Shown here: positions 34,819 to 43,362 of the stretch, in pieces
Position numbering within the stretch: the stretch's first letter is position 1
Layout of the letters: each line of letters starts with the position of its first letter
Source of the DNA: Pseudomonas solani
GTDB taxonomy: Bacteria > Pseudomonadota > Gammaproteobacteria > Pseudomonadales > Pseudomonadaceae
NCBI RefSeq assembly: GCF_026072635.1
Contig: NZ_AP023081.1
Coordinates: forward strand, 1,944,501 to 2,008,500
Direction: 5' to 3'
DNA length: 64,000 nucleotides
Made by a program: the position numbers and the translations under genes
Notes under the pieces: model-generated
Databases searched by the model: none
What the model was told of the DNA's origin: nothing
Seen by the model: only the letters and a program-made list of their open reading frames with translations

Positions 34819-35220
34819 TCAGCGGGCGGTGATCACCGCCAGCTTGGTGATCCCGGCGCGTTCGATGGAGGCCATGGCCTTGGCCACCGCGCCGTAGTCG
34901 ACCTTGTCGTCCGCCTGCAGCTGCACGCGCAGCTCCGGGTCCTTGGCCTTGGCGGCCTCCAGGTTGGCCTGCAGCAGGTCGGGCTGGATCTCGTCCTTGT
35001 TGATGAACAGCTTGCCTTCACCGTCGATGCTCACCACCAGCGGGTCCTTCTGGTCCGGCGGGGCGACCGCTTCGGTCTTCGGCAGGTTGATCGGGATGGC
35101 GTTGGTGAGCAGGGGCGCGGTGACGATGAACACCACCAGCAGCACCAGCATCACGTCCACCAGCGGGGTGACGTTGATCTCGGAAAGAACCTCGTCGCTG
35201 TCCTGTGTGGAGAAGGCCAT
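34819..35220 (-). CDS. ExbD biopolymer transport protein
   Basis: This 133-residue protein has one N-terminal membrane segment near residues 17-39 (VTPLVDVMLVLLVVFIVTA) with the essential aspartate of the D-V-M motif, then a periplasmic domain. With ExbB it forms the proton-driven motor that energises TonB. Two bases separate it from exbB. By order with tonB and the sulfate-ester genes, it corresponds to the ExbD1 type of P. aeruginosa. Confidence 0.94.
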   Translation of the reverse strand: MAFSTQDSDEVLSEINVTPLVDVMLVLLVVFIVTAPLLTNAIPINLPKTEAVAPPDQKDPLVVSIDGEGKLFINKDEIQPDLLQANLEAAKAKDPELRVQLQADDKVDYGAVAKAMASIERAGITKLAVITAR

Positions 35221-35221
35221 G

Positions 35222-35938
35222 TCAGGACGCCTCCTTCACTTTCTGCGCGGCGCCGTGCTTGCCGGCGCTCGGGGAGACGATGACCTTGAAGGCGCTCTTC
35301 TGGGCCAGGCTGTAGAAGTCGTGGGCGAAGTCGTCGAGGTCCGCAGCGGTGAGCTTGAGGCTGCGCAGGAAGTAGTTGTAGACCAGCACCGCAGGCACCG
35401 CGACGGCGATGCCGACGCCGGTGGCGACCAGGGCCGCGCCGATGGGGCCGGCCACGGTTTCCAGGCTGGCGGAGCCGGCCAGGCTGATACCCTTGAGCGC
35501 TTCCATGATCCCCCACACGGTGCCGAACAGGCCGATGAAGGGCGAGGTGGAGCCGATGGAGGCGACCACCGCCAGGCCGGATTCCAGGGAGCGGCGCTCA
35601 CGCTGGATCTGCTGGCGCAGGGCACGTTCGAGGCGGTCCTGGTGGTTGATCGCCTGGCTCAGGTCGCCCGGCTGGCTGCCGTCGATCACCTGGATCGCGG
35701 CGAAGCCGGCCTGGGCCACGTGGGCAGCGGCGCCGTTGTTGCCCTGGACCAGGTCAGCGGCGCTGTCGAGGCTGGTGGCGCTCCAGAACAGCTTCTGGAA
35801 CTTGCGGTCCTGGTGCTTGAGGCGGGCGAACTGGATGGCCTTGACCAGGGCCAGGCCCCAGGTGATGACCGAGAAGCCGATCAGCAGCCAGATGACCACG
35901 TGTTCGACCGATGCGAAGGGGTTGGTAAGCAAGTCCAT
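35222..35938 (-). CDS. ExbB biopolymer transport protein
   Basis: This 238-residue protein has three membrane segments (about 13-35, 119-141 and 158-180) and the MotA/TolQ/ExbB pattern (VASIGSTSPFIGLFGTVWGIMEALKGI, GPIGAALVATGVGIAVAVPAVLVYN). It drives TonB with the proton gradient. The start has GAGGA 7 nt upstream. It lies about 44 bp after tonB and precedes exbD, in one operon. Confidence 0.95.
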   Translation of the reverse strand: MDLLTNPFASVEHVVIWLLIGFSVITWGLALVKAIQFARLKHQDRKFQKLFWSATSLDSAADLVQGNNGAAAHVAQAGFAAIQVIDGSQPGDLSQAINHQDRLERALRQQIQRERRSLESGLAVVASIGSTSPFIGLFGTVWGIMEALKGISLAGSASLETVAGPIGAALVATGVGIAVAVPAVLVYNYFLRSLKLTAADLDDFAHDFYSLAQKSAFKVIVSPSAGKHGAAQKVKEAS

Positions 35939-35982
35939 GGGGCAATCCTCTGTGTTGCGCTAACGCGTGAATTCGGTCTGTT

Positions 35983-36792
35983 TCAGTTCAATTTGAAGTC
36001 GATCGGGACGCTGACCCAGCCATCCAGCGCCTGGTCGCCGCGCTTGGAGGGCACGAAGGTCCAACGCTTGACGGCCTTGACCGCCGCTTCGTCCAGCAGG
36101 TCGCGCCCACTGGTTTTCTGGATCTGGATCTCGCTGGGCAAGCCGCTGGCCAGTACATGCACCCGCAGCAGCACCGTGCCTTCCCAACCGCGCCGCTGGG
36201 CGAAGGAGGGGTATTCCGGCGCCGGGTTGCGCAGGTAGCCGGCGTTGGCCGACGGCGGCGTGACCGGTGCCGGCGCGGGCGGAGCCGGGGGCGCGGGCGG
36301 GGCTTCGGCCTTGGGTGGTGCGGGCGGCGGCGGCTCGACCGGTTTCGGCGCGGGCTTGGGCACCGGCTTCGGTGGTTGCGGCTTGGGCTTGGGCACCGGT
36401 TTGGGCGGCGGCGGCTTGACGGCCAGCTCCTCCACCACCGGTGGTGGCGGCTCGATCACGGGCGGCGGCGGCTCCGGCGGTGGCGGCTCCACCACGGGCG
36501 GTGCCGGGGTGGTGAATTCGATGGTCATGGGCGGAATCTGCGGCGGCACTTCCGGCAGCGGCGGCGTGGACTTCTGGCTCGCCCAGTAGAGAACGCCGGT
36601 GTGCAGCACCAGGGCGAACACGCCGAGCAGCACCGCTTCGCGGCGCCCCAGTACACGCGAGCCCGGTCGCTGGAAGCGCCCGAGCCCCAGGGCATGCCGC
36701 AACGGCACACCGAGGTCGAGCACCTCACCGGGGCTGCGTACTTCACGCCACAGCACGTTGCCTGCGCTGTCGGCTTTGAGGACATTGCCCAT
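35983..36792 (-). CDS. TonB energy-transducing protein
   Basis: This 269-residue protein has a cytoplasmic N-terminus, a membrane segment near residues 47-66 (AVLLGVFALVLHTGVLYWAS), a long proline-rich spacer with Pro-Lys and Glu-Pro repeats, and the C-terminal TonB domain (PEYPSFAQRRGWEGTVLLRVHV, then VKRWTFVPS). It transmits motor energy to outer-membrane receptors, most likely the SftP-like receptor encoded nearby. ATG 36792 has AGGAG 8 nt upstream; longer frames run into the AT-rich leader. The unusually long N-terminal part resembles TonB2-type proteins. Confidence 0.93.
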   Translation of the reverse strand: MGNVLKADSAGNVLWREVRSPGEVLDLGVPLRHALGLGRFQRPGSRVLGRREAVLLGVFALVLHTGVLYWASQKSTPPLPEVPPQIPPMTIEFTTPAPPVVEPPPPEPPPPVIEPPPPVVEELAVKPPPPKPVPKPKPQPPKPVPKPAPKPVEPPPPAPPKAEAPPAPPAPPAPAPVTPPSANAGYLRNPAPEYPSFAQRRGWEGTVLLRVHVLASGLPSEIQIQKTSGRDLLDEAAVKAVKRWTFVPSKRGDQALDGWVSVPIDFKLN

Positions 36793-36922
36793 CGGCAAGA
36801 CTCCTGGATAAAAAAGTCCGGCCTGTGCACCGGACATTGAACGGGTTGCAGCCTCCGGGGCTGCATGAGGGCCGTCCCAGAGCGGTCGGCCACGGAGAGA
36901 TGATTGGTTTTTGGGCTTATCT

Positions 36923-36960
36923 CTTAAAGTAATTTTTAACGATTCATTAATTACTTTAAG
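36923..36960 (-). promoter_or_regulatory. 12-bp perfect inverted repeat in the AT-rich tonB leader
   Basis: CTTAAAGTAATT (36923-36934) is repeated inverted at 36949-36960, separated by 14 bp, inside a strongly AT-rich stretch (about 36900-37010) that stands out from the roughly 65% GC surroundings. It lies 130-170 bp upstream of the tonB ATG. It is a likely operator or activator site for the tonB-exbBD operon; CysB-type control is a guess from the sulfur context. Confidence 0.5.
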
Positions 36961-37218
36961 GAATATAAATTTATAACTGATTGATAAATAAGGATTTATA
37001 AATCGTGATGCTTGGAAGGCATTGAAAATATGCCTGCAAGGCATTGAAAGCGGCGGGATGGAGGGGTGTGTTGGCGCCGAGCGCAGCGAGGCCCGACACG
37101 GCGGCGTCGATTTTTTCGCGAGTAAACATCCACGTTCTTAGAACCTGGCTTTGCTTTTGGCTCCCTGGAAGGGGGCGCAATCAGACCTCGGAACATGCAG
37201 CCGCCATTCACTCCGGAC

Positions 37219-37287
37219 GTAGGGTGTGCTGCGCGCACCTCAGACTCGCCGGCAGCACCGCGCGGAGGTGCGCACGGCACACCCTAC
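37219..37287. repeat. Large imperfect inverted repeat of REP type
   Basis: A 23-bp arm at 37219-37241 (starting GTAGGGTGTGC and ending GCGCACCTC) is repeated inverted at 37265-37287 with two mismatches. It could fold into a long hairpin. It lies in the 650-bp gap (36793-37442) between tonB and the TauD-like dioxygenase gene, where no gene is seen. Confidence 0.65.
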
Positions 37288-37412
37288 GGCACGCGTTCAT
37301 CCTGCCGGGTTCTCAATTCAAATCGCCACAGGCAGAGCCGATGACTCATGACCACGCCCTAAGGACGTGGTTTCCCACGTTCAAATGAAGGCGCACCCAC
37401 GGGGACTGGCGA

Positions 37413-37436
37413 GCCCCGATGGCGGGCCATCGGGGC
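37413..37436 (-). terminator. Stem-loop after the TauD-like dioxygenase gene
   Basis: An 11-bp perfect inverted repeat (GCCCCGATGGC and GCCATCGGGGC with two intervening bases) lies just downstream of the dioxygenase stop. There is no T run, so it is a stabilising or imperfect terminator hairpin rather than a textbook one. Confidence 0.5.
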
Positions 37437-37442
37437 GGGGGA

Positions 37443-38348
37443 TCAGAAGGGGCGGCTGCCGCTGAGGCTGATGCGCTTCATGCGGCGCTTTTCGGTGGCG
37501 GGGAAGCCGTTGCGGGCGTGGAGGACGGCCTGGTTGTCCCACCAGACGATGTCACCCGGCTGCCAGGCGTGGGCGTAGTGGAAGCGCGGGTTCTCCAGGT
37601 GCTCGCGCAGCCGGCCGATCAGCGCCTTGCCGTATTCCGGGTCGGCGCCGGGGATTTCCACCTCGGTGTGCACGCCGAGGAACAGCAGGCGCTTGCCGCT
37701 TTCCGGGTGGGTGCGCACCAACGGGTGCTCGGTGCCCTGGATGGCGGGGATGTCCGGGGTGCGGTAGGTGACGAAGCCGCCGTTGTAGCCGCCGCTCTTG
37801 AGGCGGATGAAGGGGTTGTAGTTGATCAGCCGCAGCGGGTCGATCTCGCGGCGGGTGGCCTCATCCAGCGCGCTGTAGGCCAGGGCCAGGTTGGTGAAGC
37901 GGGTCTCACCGCCCCTGGAGGGCACTTCCAGCGCGTAGAGGAAGGAGCCGGAGGACGGCGTCGGCGTCCAGTGGTGGTCGACGTGGGCGGGAATGGCGGT
38001 GTTGCCCAGCTCGCCATCCTCAGTGTTGGCCACCTTGACGATCTCCGGCGCCTTGCCGTCGGCACCGGAGGACAGCACCGGGATGTCCGCCGGCGGCTGG
38101 AACACCGCGCCGAAGTGGGTGGCGAAGGCCAGGTACTGGGCGTCGTCCAGGTGCTGGTCGCGGAACACCAGGATGTGATGCTCACGCTGGGCCTGCTTGA
38201 GGGCCAGCACCTGCTCGGGGGTGATGCGGGTGGCGTCGAAGCCGCTGACCACCGCACCCAGGGGCGCGGCCAGCGGGGTGACGGTGAAGGGCTGCTCGGG
38301 GTGGATCGATGGGGCGGGCTCGTCGTGGCGCTGGGCGGCCAGTGTCAT
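37443..38348 (-). CDS. TauD-family Fe(II)/2-oxoglutarate-dependent dioxygenase
   Basis: This 301-residue enzyme contains the facial triad: HVD near residues 122-124 (IPAHVDHHW) and the distal His in AVLHARNGF, followed by an arginine region for 2-oxoglutarate (KRRMKRISL). Enzymes of this family release sulfite from sulfonates (taurine) or cleave alkyl sulfates. It sits next to the AtsK gene in the sulfur-scavenging operon. Whether it prefers sulfonates or sulfate esters is not visible from sequence. Its start has AGGAGAG 5 nt upstream. Confidence 0.88.
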   Translation of the reverse strand: MTLAAQRHDEPAPSIHPEQPFTVTPLAAPLGAVVSGFDATRITPEQVLALKQAQREHHILVFRDQHLDDAQYLAFATHFGAVFQPPADIPVLSSGADGKAPEIVKVANTEDGELGNTAIPAHVDHHWTPTPSSGSFLYALEVPSRGGETRFTNLALAYSALDEATRREIDPLRLINYNPFIRLKSGGYNGGFVTYRTPDIPAIQGTEHPLVRTHPESGKRLLFLGVHTEVEIPGADPEYGKALIGRLREHLENPRFHYAHAWQPGDIVWWDNQAVLHARNGFPATEKRRMKRISLSGSRPF

Positions 38349-38426
38349 GGTGGCTCTCCTGATTCGGTGTATTCGGTCAACGGGGCGCGGCGGGTGGCCG
38401 CGCCCCGGGCATTCGGAAGTTGGCCT

Positions 38427-39332
38427 TCAGCCCTTCCTCGTGGTGCGGCTGAGCTGGCCGTCGATGCCCACCGGCACTTCGCCGGCCAGGGTCACGCGGC
38501 GCACGATGCGCGGCTGGGTGTCGTAGTCGTCCACGGCGTAGTGCTGGGTGGAGCGGTTGTCCCAGATGGCCACGTCGCCCTGCTGCCAGCGCCAGCGCAC
38601 GGTGTTTTCCAGACGCGTCACGTGGCTCTGCAGCACGGCGAAGATGTGCGCCGAATCGGCCTGGGAGAGGCCCTTGATGCGTTTGACGAAGTGCCCCAGC
38701 AGCAGGCTGCGCTCGCCGCTGATGGGGTGCACGCGCACCACCGGGTGCTCGGTCTCGTAGACGGTGGAGGCGAACACCTTGCGGTATTCCTCGAGCTTCT
38801 CCACGGACACGCTGGGGCGCACGCCGGCGTAGTCGTATTCGTTGCTGTGCACGGCCCAGAGCGTGTCGGCCAGCGCGCGCAGCGGCTCGGGCAGGTCGGC
38901 GTAGGCGCTGGCGGTGTTGGCCCAGACGGTGTCGCCGCCGGCGGCCGGGGCCACCACGCTGCGCAGGATCGAGGCCTTGGGGTAGGCGTCGACGAAGGTC
39001 ACGTCGGTGTGCCAGGAGTTGGCCCGCTGGCCTTCGGCGCCGTCGAGCTGAAGCAGGTAGCGGGTGCCTTCGCGCACCGGCACGGTGGGGTGGGCGATGG
39101 GGTCGCCGAGAAGCTTGGCGAAGGCTTCCTGGCCCTGGTCGTCGAGGTGGGCCTGGCCGCGGAAGAACACGACCTTGTGCTGGACCAGGGCGGCCTGGAT
39201 GGCCTCGACCGTGGCGGCGTCCAGGTCGCCGGAGAGGGTCACGCCGCGGATCTCGGCGCCGATGCGCCCGGCGATGGGGTGGATGTCCAGCTGGAGCTCG
39301 GTCTGCTGGGTGGCCAGTGCTGCGTTGCTCAT
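38427..39332 (-). CDS. Alkylsulfatase AtsK (Fe(II)/2-oxoglutarate dioxygenase)
   Basis: This 301-residue protein closely follows the AtsK sequence of Pseudomonas putida as I remember it (MSNAALATQQ start, LDIHPIAGRIGAEIRGV). It has the motif SWHTDVTF (HxD), the distal His in QHYAVDDYDTQP and the arginine of IVRRVTLAGE. AtsK oxidises alkyl sulfate esters, releasing sulfate and an aldehyde with 2-oxoglutarate and O2. It acts in the cytoplasm on esters imported by the SftP/AtsRBC route. It lies between the TauD-like gene and the receptor gene on the same strand. Confidence 0.93.
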   Translation of the reverse strand: MSNAALATQQTELQLDIHPIAGRIGAEIRGVTLSGDLDAATVEAIQAALVQHKVVFFRGQAHLDDQGQEAFAKLLGDPIAHPTVPVREGTRYLLQLDGAEGQRANSWHTDVTFVDAYPKASILRSVVAPAAGGDTVWANTASAYADLPEPLRALADTLWAVHSNEYDYAGVRPSVSVEKLEEYRKVFASTVYETEHPVVRVHPISGERSLLLGHFVKRIKGLSQADSAHIFAVLQSHVTRLENTVRWRWQQGDVAIWDNRSTQHYAVDDYDTQPRIVRRVTLAGEVPVGIDGQLSRTTRKG

Positions 39333-39369
39333 GGTGCGGTCCTCGCGTTGGGGTGGGTGCTGCTGGGGG

Positions 39370-41730
39370 TCAGAAGTCGTAGCGCAGGGAGACGCCGGCG
39401 GTGCGCGGAGCGCCCACCGAGGCCGTGTAGGCGCCGTTCAAGTAGGCGAAGGCGCTGAGGTAGTAGTCGGTGTCGGTGGCGTTGCGCACCCAGATGGAGA
39501 CGTCCACCTGGCCGTCGCCCAGGTCACGGCGTACGCCGGCCGAGAGGTTGACCAGGCCGTAGCCGTCGATCTTCGAGAGGTCGGAGTTGTCCAGGGTGCC
39601 TTCGGCTTCGGAGCGGTACGAATAGCTGGCGGTGAGGTAGGGCTCGATGCGGTTCTCCAGCTGCCATTTGTATTCGCCGCTGAGGTTGGCGATCCATTTC
39701 GAGGCGCCGACCACGCGCTCGCCGGTGAGGTCGCAGGTGGCCGGGGCGCCGGGGGCGGTGCTCACCTCGCCGGGGCACGGGGCGTCCTTGAAGCTGAGGT
39801 AGGTGACGTCGTTGTAGGAGCCGTTGAAGTTCAGGGTGAGGCCGCGCACGGGCAGTGCGGTGGCTTCGAACTCCAGGCCGCGCGAGCGCACGCTGCCGGC
39901 GTTGGCCAGCACCTGCACGACGTTGGTGGAGCCCGGCGCCTGGTACAGGGTGGTGGCCTGGTAGCCATGGATGCCGGTCCAGAACAGGTTGGCGTTGAGC
40001 AGCAGGCGACGGTCGAGCAGCGTGCTCTTGAAGCCCAGTTCGGCGTCGTTGGCGCGCTCCGGCCCGACCAGCAGCGAGTCGGCGCCGGCCACCGGTGCCG
40101 AGCCCACCGCCAGGTTCACCCCGCCGGATTTCTCGCCATGGGCCAGGGAGGCGTAGCCCAGCAGATCGTCATCGAACTTGTAGGCCAGGCTCAGCAGGAA
40201 GGACGGTGCGGCGTTGTGCAGGCTGAGGTCGCCCGAGTCATAGGCCCCCAGTTGCGCCGCGCGGATGGCGGCGGCCTGGCCGGTGACGGCGGCGCCGCCC
40301 ACGGGGGCGAAGCGCTTGATGTTGGCGTCCTTCTCCTCGTAGGTGCCGCGCAGGCCGGCGGTGAAGTCGAGGCGGTCGGTGAGGTGCCAGGTGCCCTGGG
40401 CGAACAGCGCGTAGCTGTCGGTCTCGATCTTGCCGTTGGCCTTGGTGCTGACGTTGTTGAGGGCGTCCAGGTTGGCGCCGAGCAGGAACAGGTCGGCCTG
40501 GGAGCCATAGTCGGTGAAGGTCTTGTTGCCCAGGTTCTGGTTGAACACGTAGGCGCCGAGCACGTAGTCGAAGGCGCCGCCGGTGGGCGAGGCGAGGCGG
40601 ATCTCCTGGGAGAACTGGCGGTCGTGCACCTCCACCCCGGTGTCGAGCAGCGCCGGCACGTTGAGGCTCTCGTCGTTGGCCGGGGTGAAGTGCCAGTAGC
40701 GGTAGGCGCTGATGGAGGTGAGCGTGTAGCCGCCGGCGAGGTTCCAGTTGGCCTCCACCGAGCTGCCGCCCTGGTGCACGCTGACGCTCTGGCGGCCGTC
40801 GATGTTGACCTTCTTGTCGTCCGGGTCGCGCAGCGGGGACGCGCCCGCCAGGGCCGCGCGCTGCCAGTAACGCGCCGGCGCGCCGTAGACGACCATGGTG
40901 CCGGTGCTGGAATCCTCCTCGTTGTAGTCGTTGATCCAGCGCAGGCTGAAGTCCTCGTTGGGCTCGAAGAGGAACTGCCCGCGCACGCCCTGGCGCTCGC
41001 CACCGTTGAGGTCGTTGCCGTCGTGGATGTTCTTGATGAAGCCGTCGTCGCGGGTGCGGTAGGCCGACAGGCGCGCGGCGAGGGTTTCGGTGAGGGCGCC
41101 GTTGACCGTGCCCTTGGCCTGGAAGTAACCGTCCTGGCCACCGGAGACCTCCACCGTGCGCTCGGGGCTGAAGGTGGGTGCGCGGGTGCTGATGTTGAGC
41201 ACGCCGGCGGTGGTGTTCTTGCCGAACAGGGTGCCCTGGGGGCCACGCAGCAGTTCCAGCTGCTCGATGTCCAGCAGGTCGAACACCGCCATGCCCGGGC
41301 GGCCGAGGTAGACGTTGTCCAGGTAGACCCCGGCGCTGCCTTCGAGGCCATCGCTGGCCGGGTTGTTGCCGATGCCGCGCACCGCGACGCTGGACTGGCG
41401 CGCGTGGATGAAGGCGACGTTGACGCTGGGCAGCACCTGCTGCAGGTCCTGCACCTTGTACACGCGCTGGGTTTCCAGGGTGGCGCCGCTGAGGGTGGTG
41501 ATGGGCGTGGGCACGTCCTGCACGTCTTCCTCGCGGCGGCGGGCGGTGACGGTGACCTTCTGCAGGGCGACATCCTTGTCCACTTGCTGCTCGGTGTTGC
41601 CCTCGGCGGCCCAGGCGCTCCCCGCGCCCAGGGCCAGCAGCAGGGTCAGTGCATAGTCCACGGTGGCCAGGCGCTGCAGCGCCAGGGGCCGGACGAGGGA
41701 CGAGGGGAAAGCGGTACGGCGGTGGCTCAT
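39370..41730 (-). CDS. TonB-dependent outer-membrane receptor, SftP-like (sulfate ester uptake)
   Basis: This 786-residue receptor has a long signal peptide (cleaved after about AWA), a TonB box region (QKVTVTARR), a plug with VPTPITTLSG and VAVRGIGNNPAS, the RGPQGTLFGKNTTAGVLN motif, and a barrel ending in YDF. It lacks the STN domain, so it is not a cell-surface-signalling receptor. Its position next to atsK and divergent from a LysR gene matches the sftR-sftP pair of P. putida S-313, where SftP supports growth on sulfate esters. ATG 41730 has AAGGA 7 nt upstream; an upstream in-frame start at 41787 is less likely. Confidence 0.92.
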   Translation of the reverse strand: MSHRRTAFPSSLVRPLALQRLATVDYALTLLLALGAGSAWAAEGNTEQQVDKDVALQKVTVTARRREEDVQDVPTPITTLSGATLETQRVYKVQDLQQVLPSVNVAFIHARQSSVAVRGIGNNPASDGLEGSAGVYLDNVYLGRPGMAVFDLLDIEQLELLRGPQGTLFGKNTTAGVLNISTRAPTFSPERTVEVSGGQDGYFQAKGTVNGALTETLAARLSAYRTRDDGFIKNIHDGNDLNGGERQGVRGQFLFEPNEDFSLRWINDYNEEDSSTGTMVVYGAPARYWQRAALAGASPLRDPDDKKVNIDGRQSVSVHQGGSSVEANWNLAGGYTLTSISAYRYWHFTPANDESLNVPALLDTGVEVHDRQFSQEIRLASPTGGAFDYVLGAYVFNQNLGNKTFTDYGSQADLFLLGANLDALNNVSTKANGKIETDSYALFAQGTWHLTDRLDFTAGLRGTYEEKDANIKRFAPVGGAAVTGQAAAIRAAQLGAYDSGDLSLHNAAPSFLLSLAYKFDDDLLGYASLAHGEKSGGVNLAVGSAPVAGADSLLVGPERANDAELGFKSTLLDRRLLLNANLFWTGIHGYQATTLYQAPGSTNVVQVLANAGSVRSRGLEFEATALPVRGLTLNFNGSYNDVTYLSFKDAPCPGEVSTAPGAPATCDLTGERVVGASKWIANLSGEYKWQLENRIEPYLTASYSYRSEAEGTLDNSDLSKIDGYGLVNLSAGVRRDLGDGQVDVSIWVRNATDTDYYLSAFAYLNGAYTASVGAPRTAGVSLRYDF

Positions 41731-41971
41731 GGGGCAATCCTTGTTCGGGGCCCGGCTTTTTCCGGGCGGAGCGGGCCCGCATCGCACGCAGGGCGACGGT
41801 CGGGGCGGCGTGGGTTCGGGGGAGCGTCAGGTGGCGCGCAGGGCCACCGGGCTCAGGGTTCGGCTGTCAGCGACAGCGGCGCATGAGCGGCGCGAGAAGC
41901 CGGGTCATGGCGGAGACGGGAAGTCGGGCTGGCGTGGTCATCGGGTATCCCCCTTCGGGCTGGGCCATATA

Positions 41972-42023
41972 CTTATTCCTTTTTAATCTTATTTATACAA
42001 ACAAGCTTCGTTGACGGAATAAG
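41972..42023. promoter_or_regulatory. Divergent promoter region between the receptor and LysR genes, with 8-bp inverted arms
   Basis: The 364-bp gap 41731-42094 holds AT-rich DNA. CTTATTCC at 41972-41979 is repeated inverted (GGAATAAG) at 42016-42023. LysR regulators typically bind such spaced dyads between divergent genes. Binding by the neighbouring LysR protein is inferred, not seen. Confidence 0.5.
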
Positions 42024-42094
42024 AGCCTGCATTTAAAACCAGCACCCATACGCGGGCAAATGCCTTCGACCTATATTTTCGATGCCGGTAAAGC

Positions 42095-43027
42095 ATGATG
42101 GATCTGCGCCAACTCCGTTACTTCATCGCCCTGGTGGAACACCGCAGTTTCGTTCGTGCGGCCGATGCCATGGGCATCACCCAGCCGGCGTTCAGCCGCA
42201 GCATCCAGGGCCTGGAGCAGGCCTTCGGCTGCCAGCTGGTGGACCGGGGCAACAAGGACCTGCGTCCCACGCCGGAAGGCCAGGTGGTGCTGCAGCACGC
42301 CTTGCGCCTGGTGCAGGGCGCGAGCAACCTGACCCGTGAAATCAACCAGATGACCAAGCTCGATGCCGGCGAGCTGCACTTCGGCTGCGGGCCGGCACCG
42401 GCGGCCAAGCTGGTGCCCGACGCCCTGGCCGCCTTCATCAGCCGCCACCCGCGCATCACCACCCGCTTCGAGGTGAACAACTGGGAAGCCCTGGGCCGCC
42501 TGCTGGCCCGGGACGAGATCGAGTTCTTCATCGCCGACATCCGCCAGTTCGAGATCGACCCGAACTTCCAGACCCGCGAACTGACCCCGCGCAACGGCCG
42601 CTTCTTCTGCCGCCGGGGGCACCCGCTGCTGGCCAAGGAAAGCCTCTCCACCAACGACATGTTCGACTACCCGCTGGCCGCCACCCGGCTGCCGGCGGGC
42701 ATCCGCAAGCTGCTGGCGGGCTTCAGCGGCAAGGCGGATTTCGACCTCAACCTGGAGTGCGAGCACGTGCCGGCGCTGGTGCAGGTGGTGCGCCAGACCG
42801 ACGCCGTGGGCGTGGGCATGCTGGAGACCCTGGCACCGCTGCTGGACAGCGGTGAGCTGGCGCTGCTGAGCTTCCGCAACCTGCCGGAGAACCTGGAAAG
42901 CCTCTCCGCCCGCTGCGGCATCGTCACCCGCACCGGCTACCGCCTCTCCCCCGCCGCGCGGGCACTGATCGAGCTCATCGTCGAGCTGGACGGAATCGAA
43001 GCGGAAGAAGCGCGGCGCAGCGCCTGA
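42095..43027 (+). CDS. LysR-type regulator, SftR-like
   Basis: This 310-residue protein has an N-terminal winged helix-turn-helix (MDLRQLRYFIALVEHRSFVRAADAMGITQPAFSRSIQ) and a LysR substrate-binding domain. It is transcribed divergently from the SftP-like receptor gene, the place and orientation of SftR, a repressor or activator of sulfate-ester genes in P. putida. The two adjacent ATG codons (42095 and 42098) are both possible. It probably controls the receptor-dioxygenase operon. Confidence 0.88.
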   Translation: MMDLRQLRYFIALVEHRSFVRAADAMGITQPAFSRSIQGLEQAFGCQLVDRGNKDLRPTPEGQVVLQHALRLVQGASNLTREINQMTKLDAGELHFGCGPAPAAKLVPDALAAFISRHPRITTRFEVNNWEALGRLLARDEIEFFIADIRQFEIDPNFQTRELTPRNGRFFCRRGHPLLAKESLSTNDMFDYPLAATRLPAGIRKLLAGFSGKADFDLNLECEHVPALVQVVRQTDAVGVGMLETLAPLLDSGELALLSFRNLPENLESLSARCGIVTRTGYRLSPAARALIELIVELDGIEAEEARRSA

Positions 43028-43046
43028 GCCTGCCCGCCGGACCTCG

Positions 43047-43334
43047 GTCCACCAAGGGGACTGCCGGGCACTCCGCTGGTGGACGTAAAGAGCGACGTCC
43101 AACCGCAGCGGTCAGGCTTTTCGTGGGAGCAAATTCATTCGCGAAAGGGTTCGGCGCAGTTGCGTTGGGCCTCGCTGCGCTCGGCGCCAACCTACGGGCA
43201 CGCGAAATGCCGAGCGGTGGACCACGCTTTATCGGTCCACCAAAGGGGGCCGCCGGAGGCTCCGCTGGTGGACGTAAAGAGCGACGCCCACCCCGCAGCG
43301 GTCCGGCTTTTGTGGGAGCGAATTCATTCGCGAA
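43047..43334. repeat. Two direct copies of the composite intergenic repeat
   Basis: A unit starting CGGTCCACCAA, with CTCCGCTGGTGGACGTAAAG, then CGCAGCGGTC and AATTCATTCGCGAA, occurs at 43047-43145 and again at 43234-43334. Between them lies the TTGGGCCTCGCTGCGCTCGG module and a GGTGGACC/GGTCCACC dyad. The 335-bp gap between the LysR and atsR genes (43028-43362) is made of these repeats. No gene is seen in it. Confidence 0.75.
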
Positions 43335-43362
43335 CAGGGCCGGCACCCTGTATTGGGCGGCC

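Noticed and set aside
39064..41886. A 940-codon open frame on the plus strand across the SftP-like receptor
   Set aside because: Antisense shadow of the receptor and atsK; no recognisable domain.
43047..43334. CRISPR array
   Set aside because: Only two long composite direct repeats with unrelated internal modules, not regular short repeats with unique spacers.
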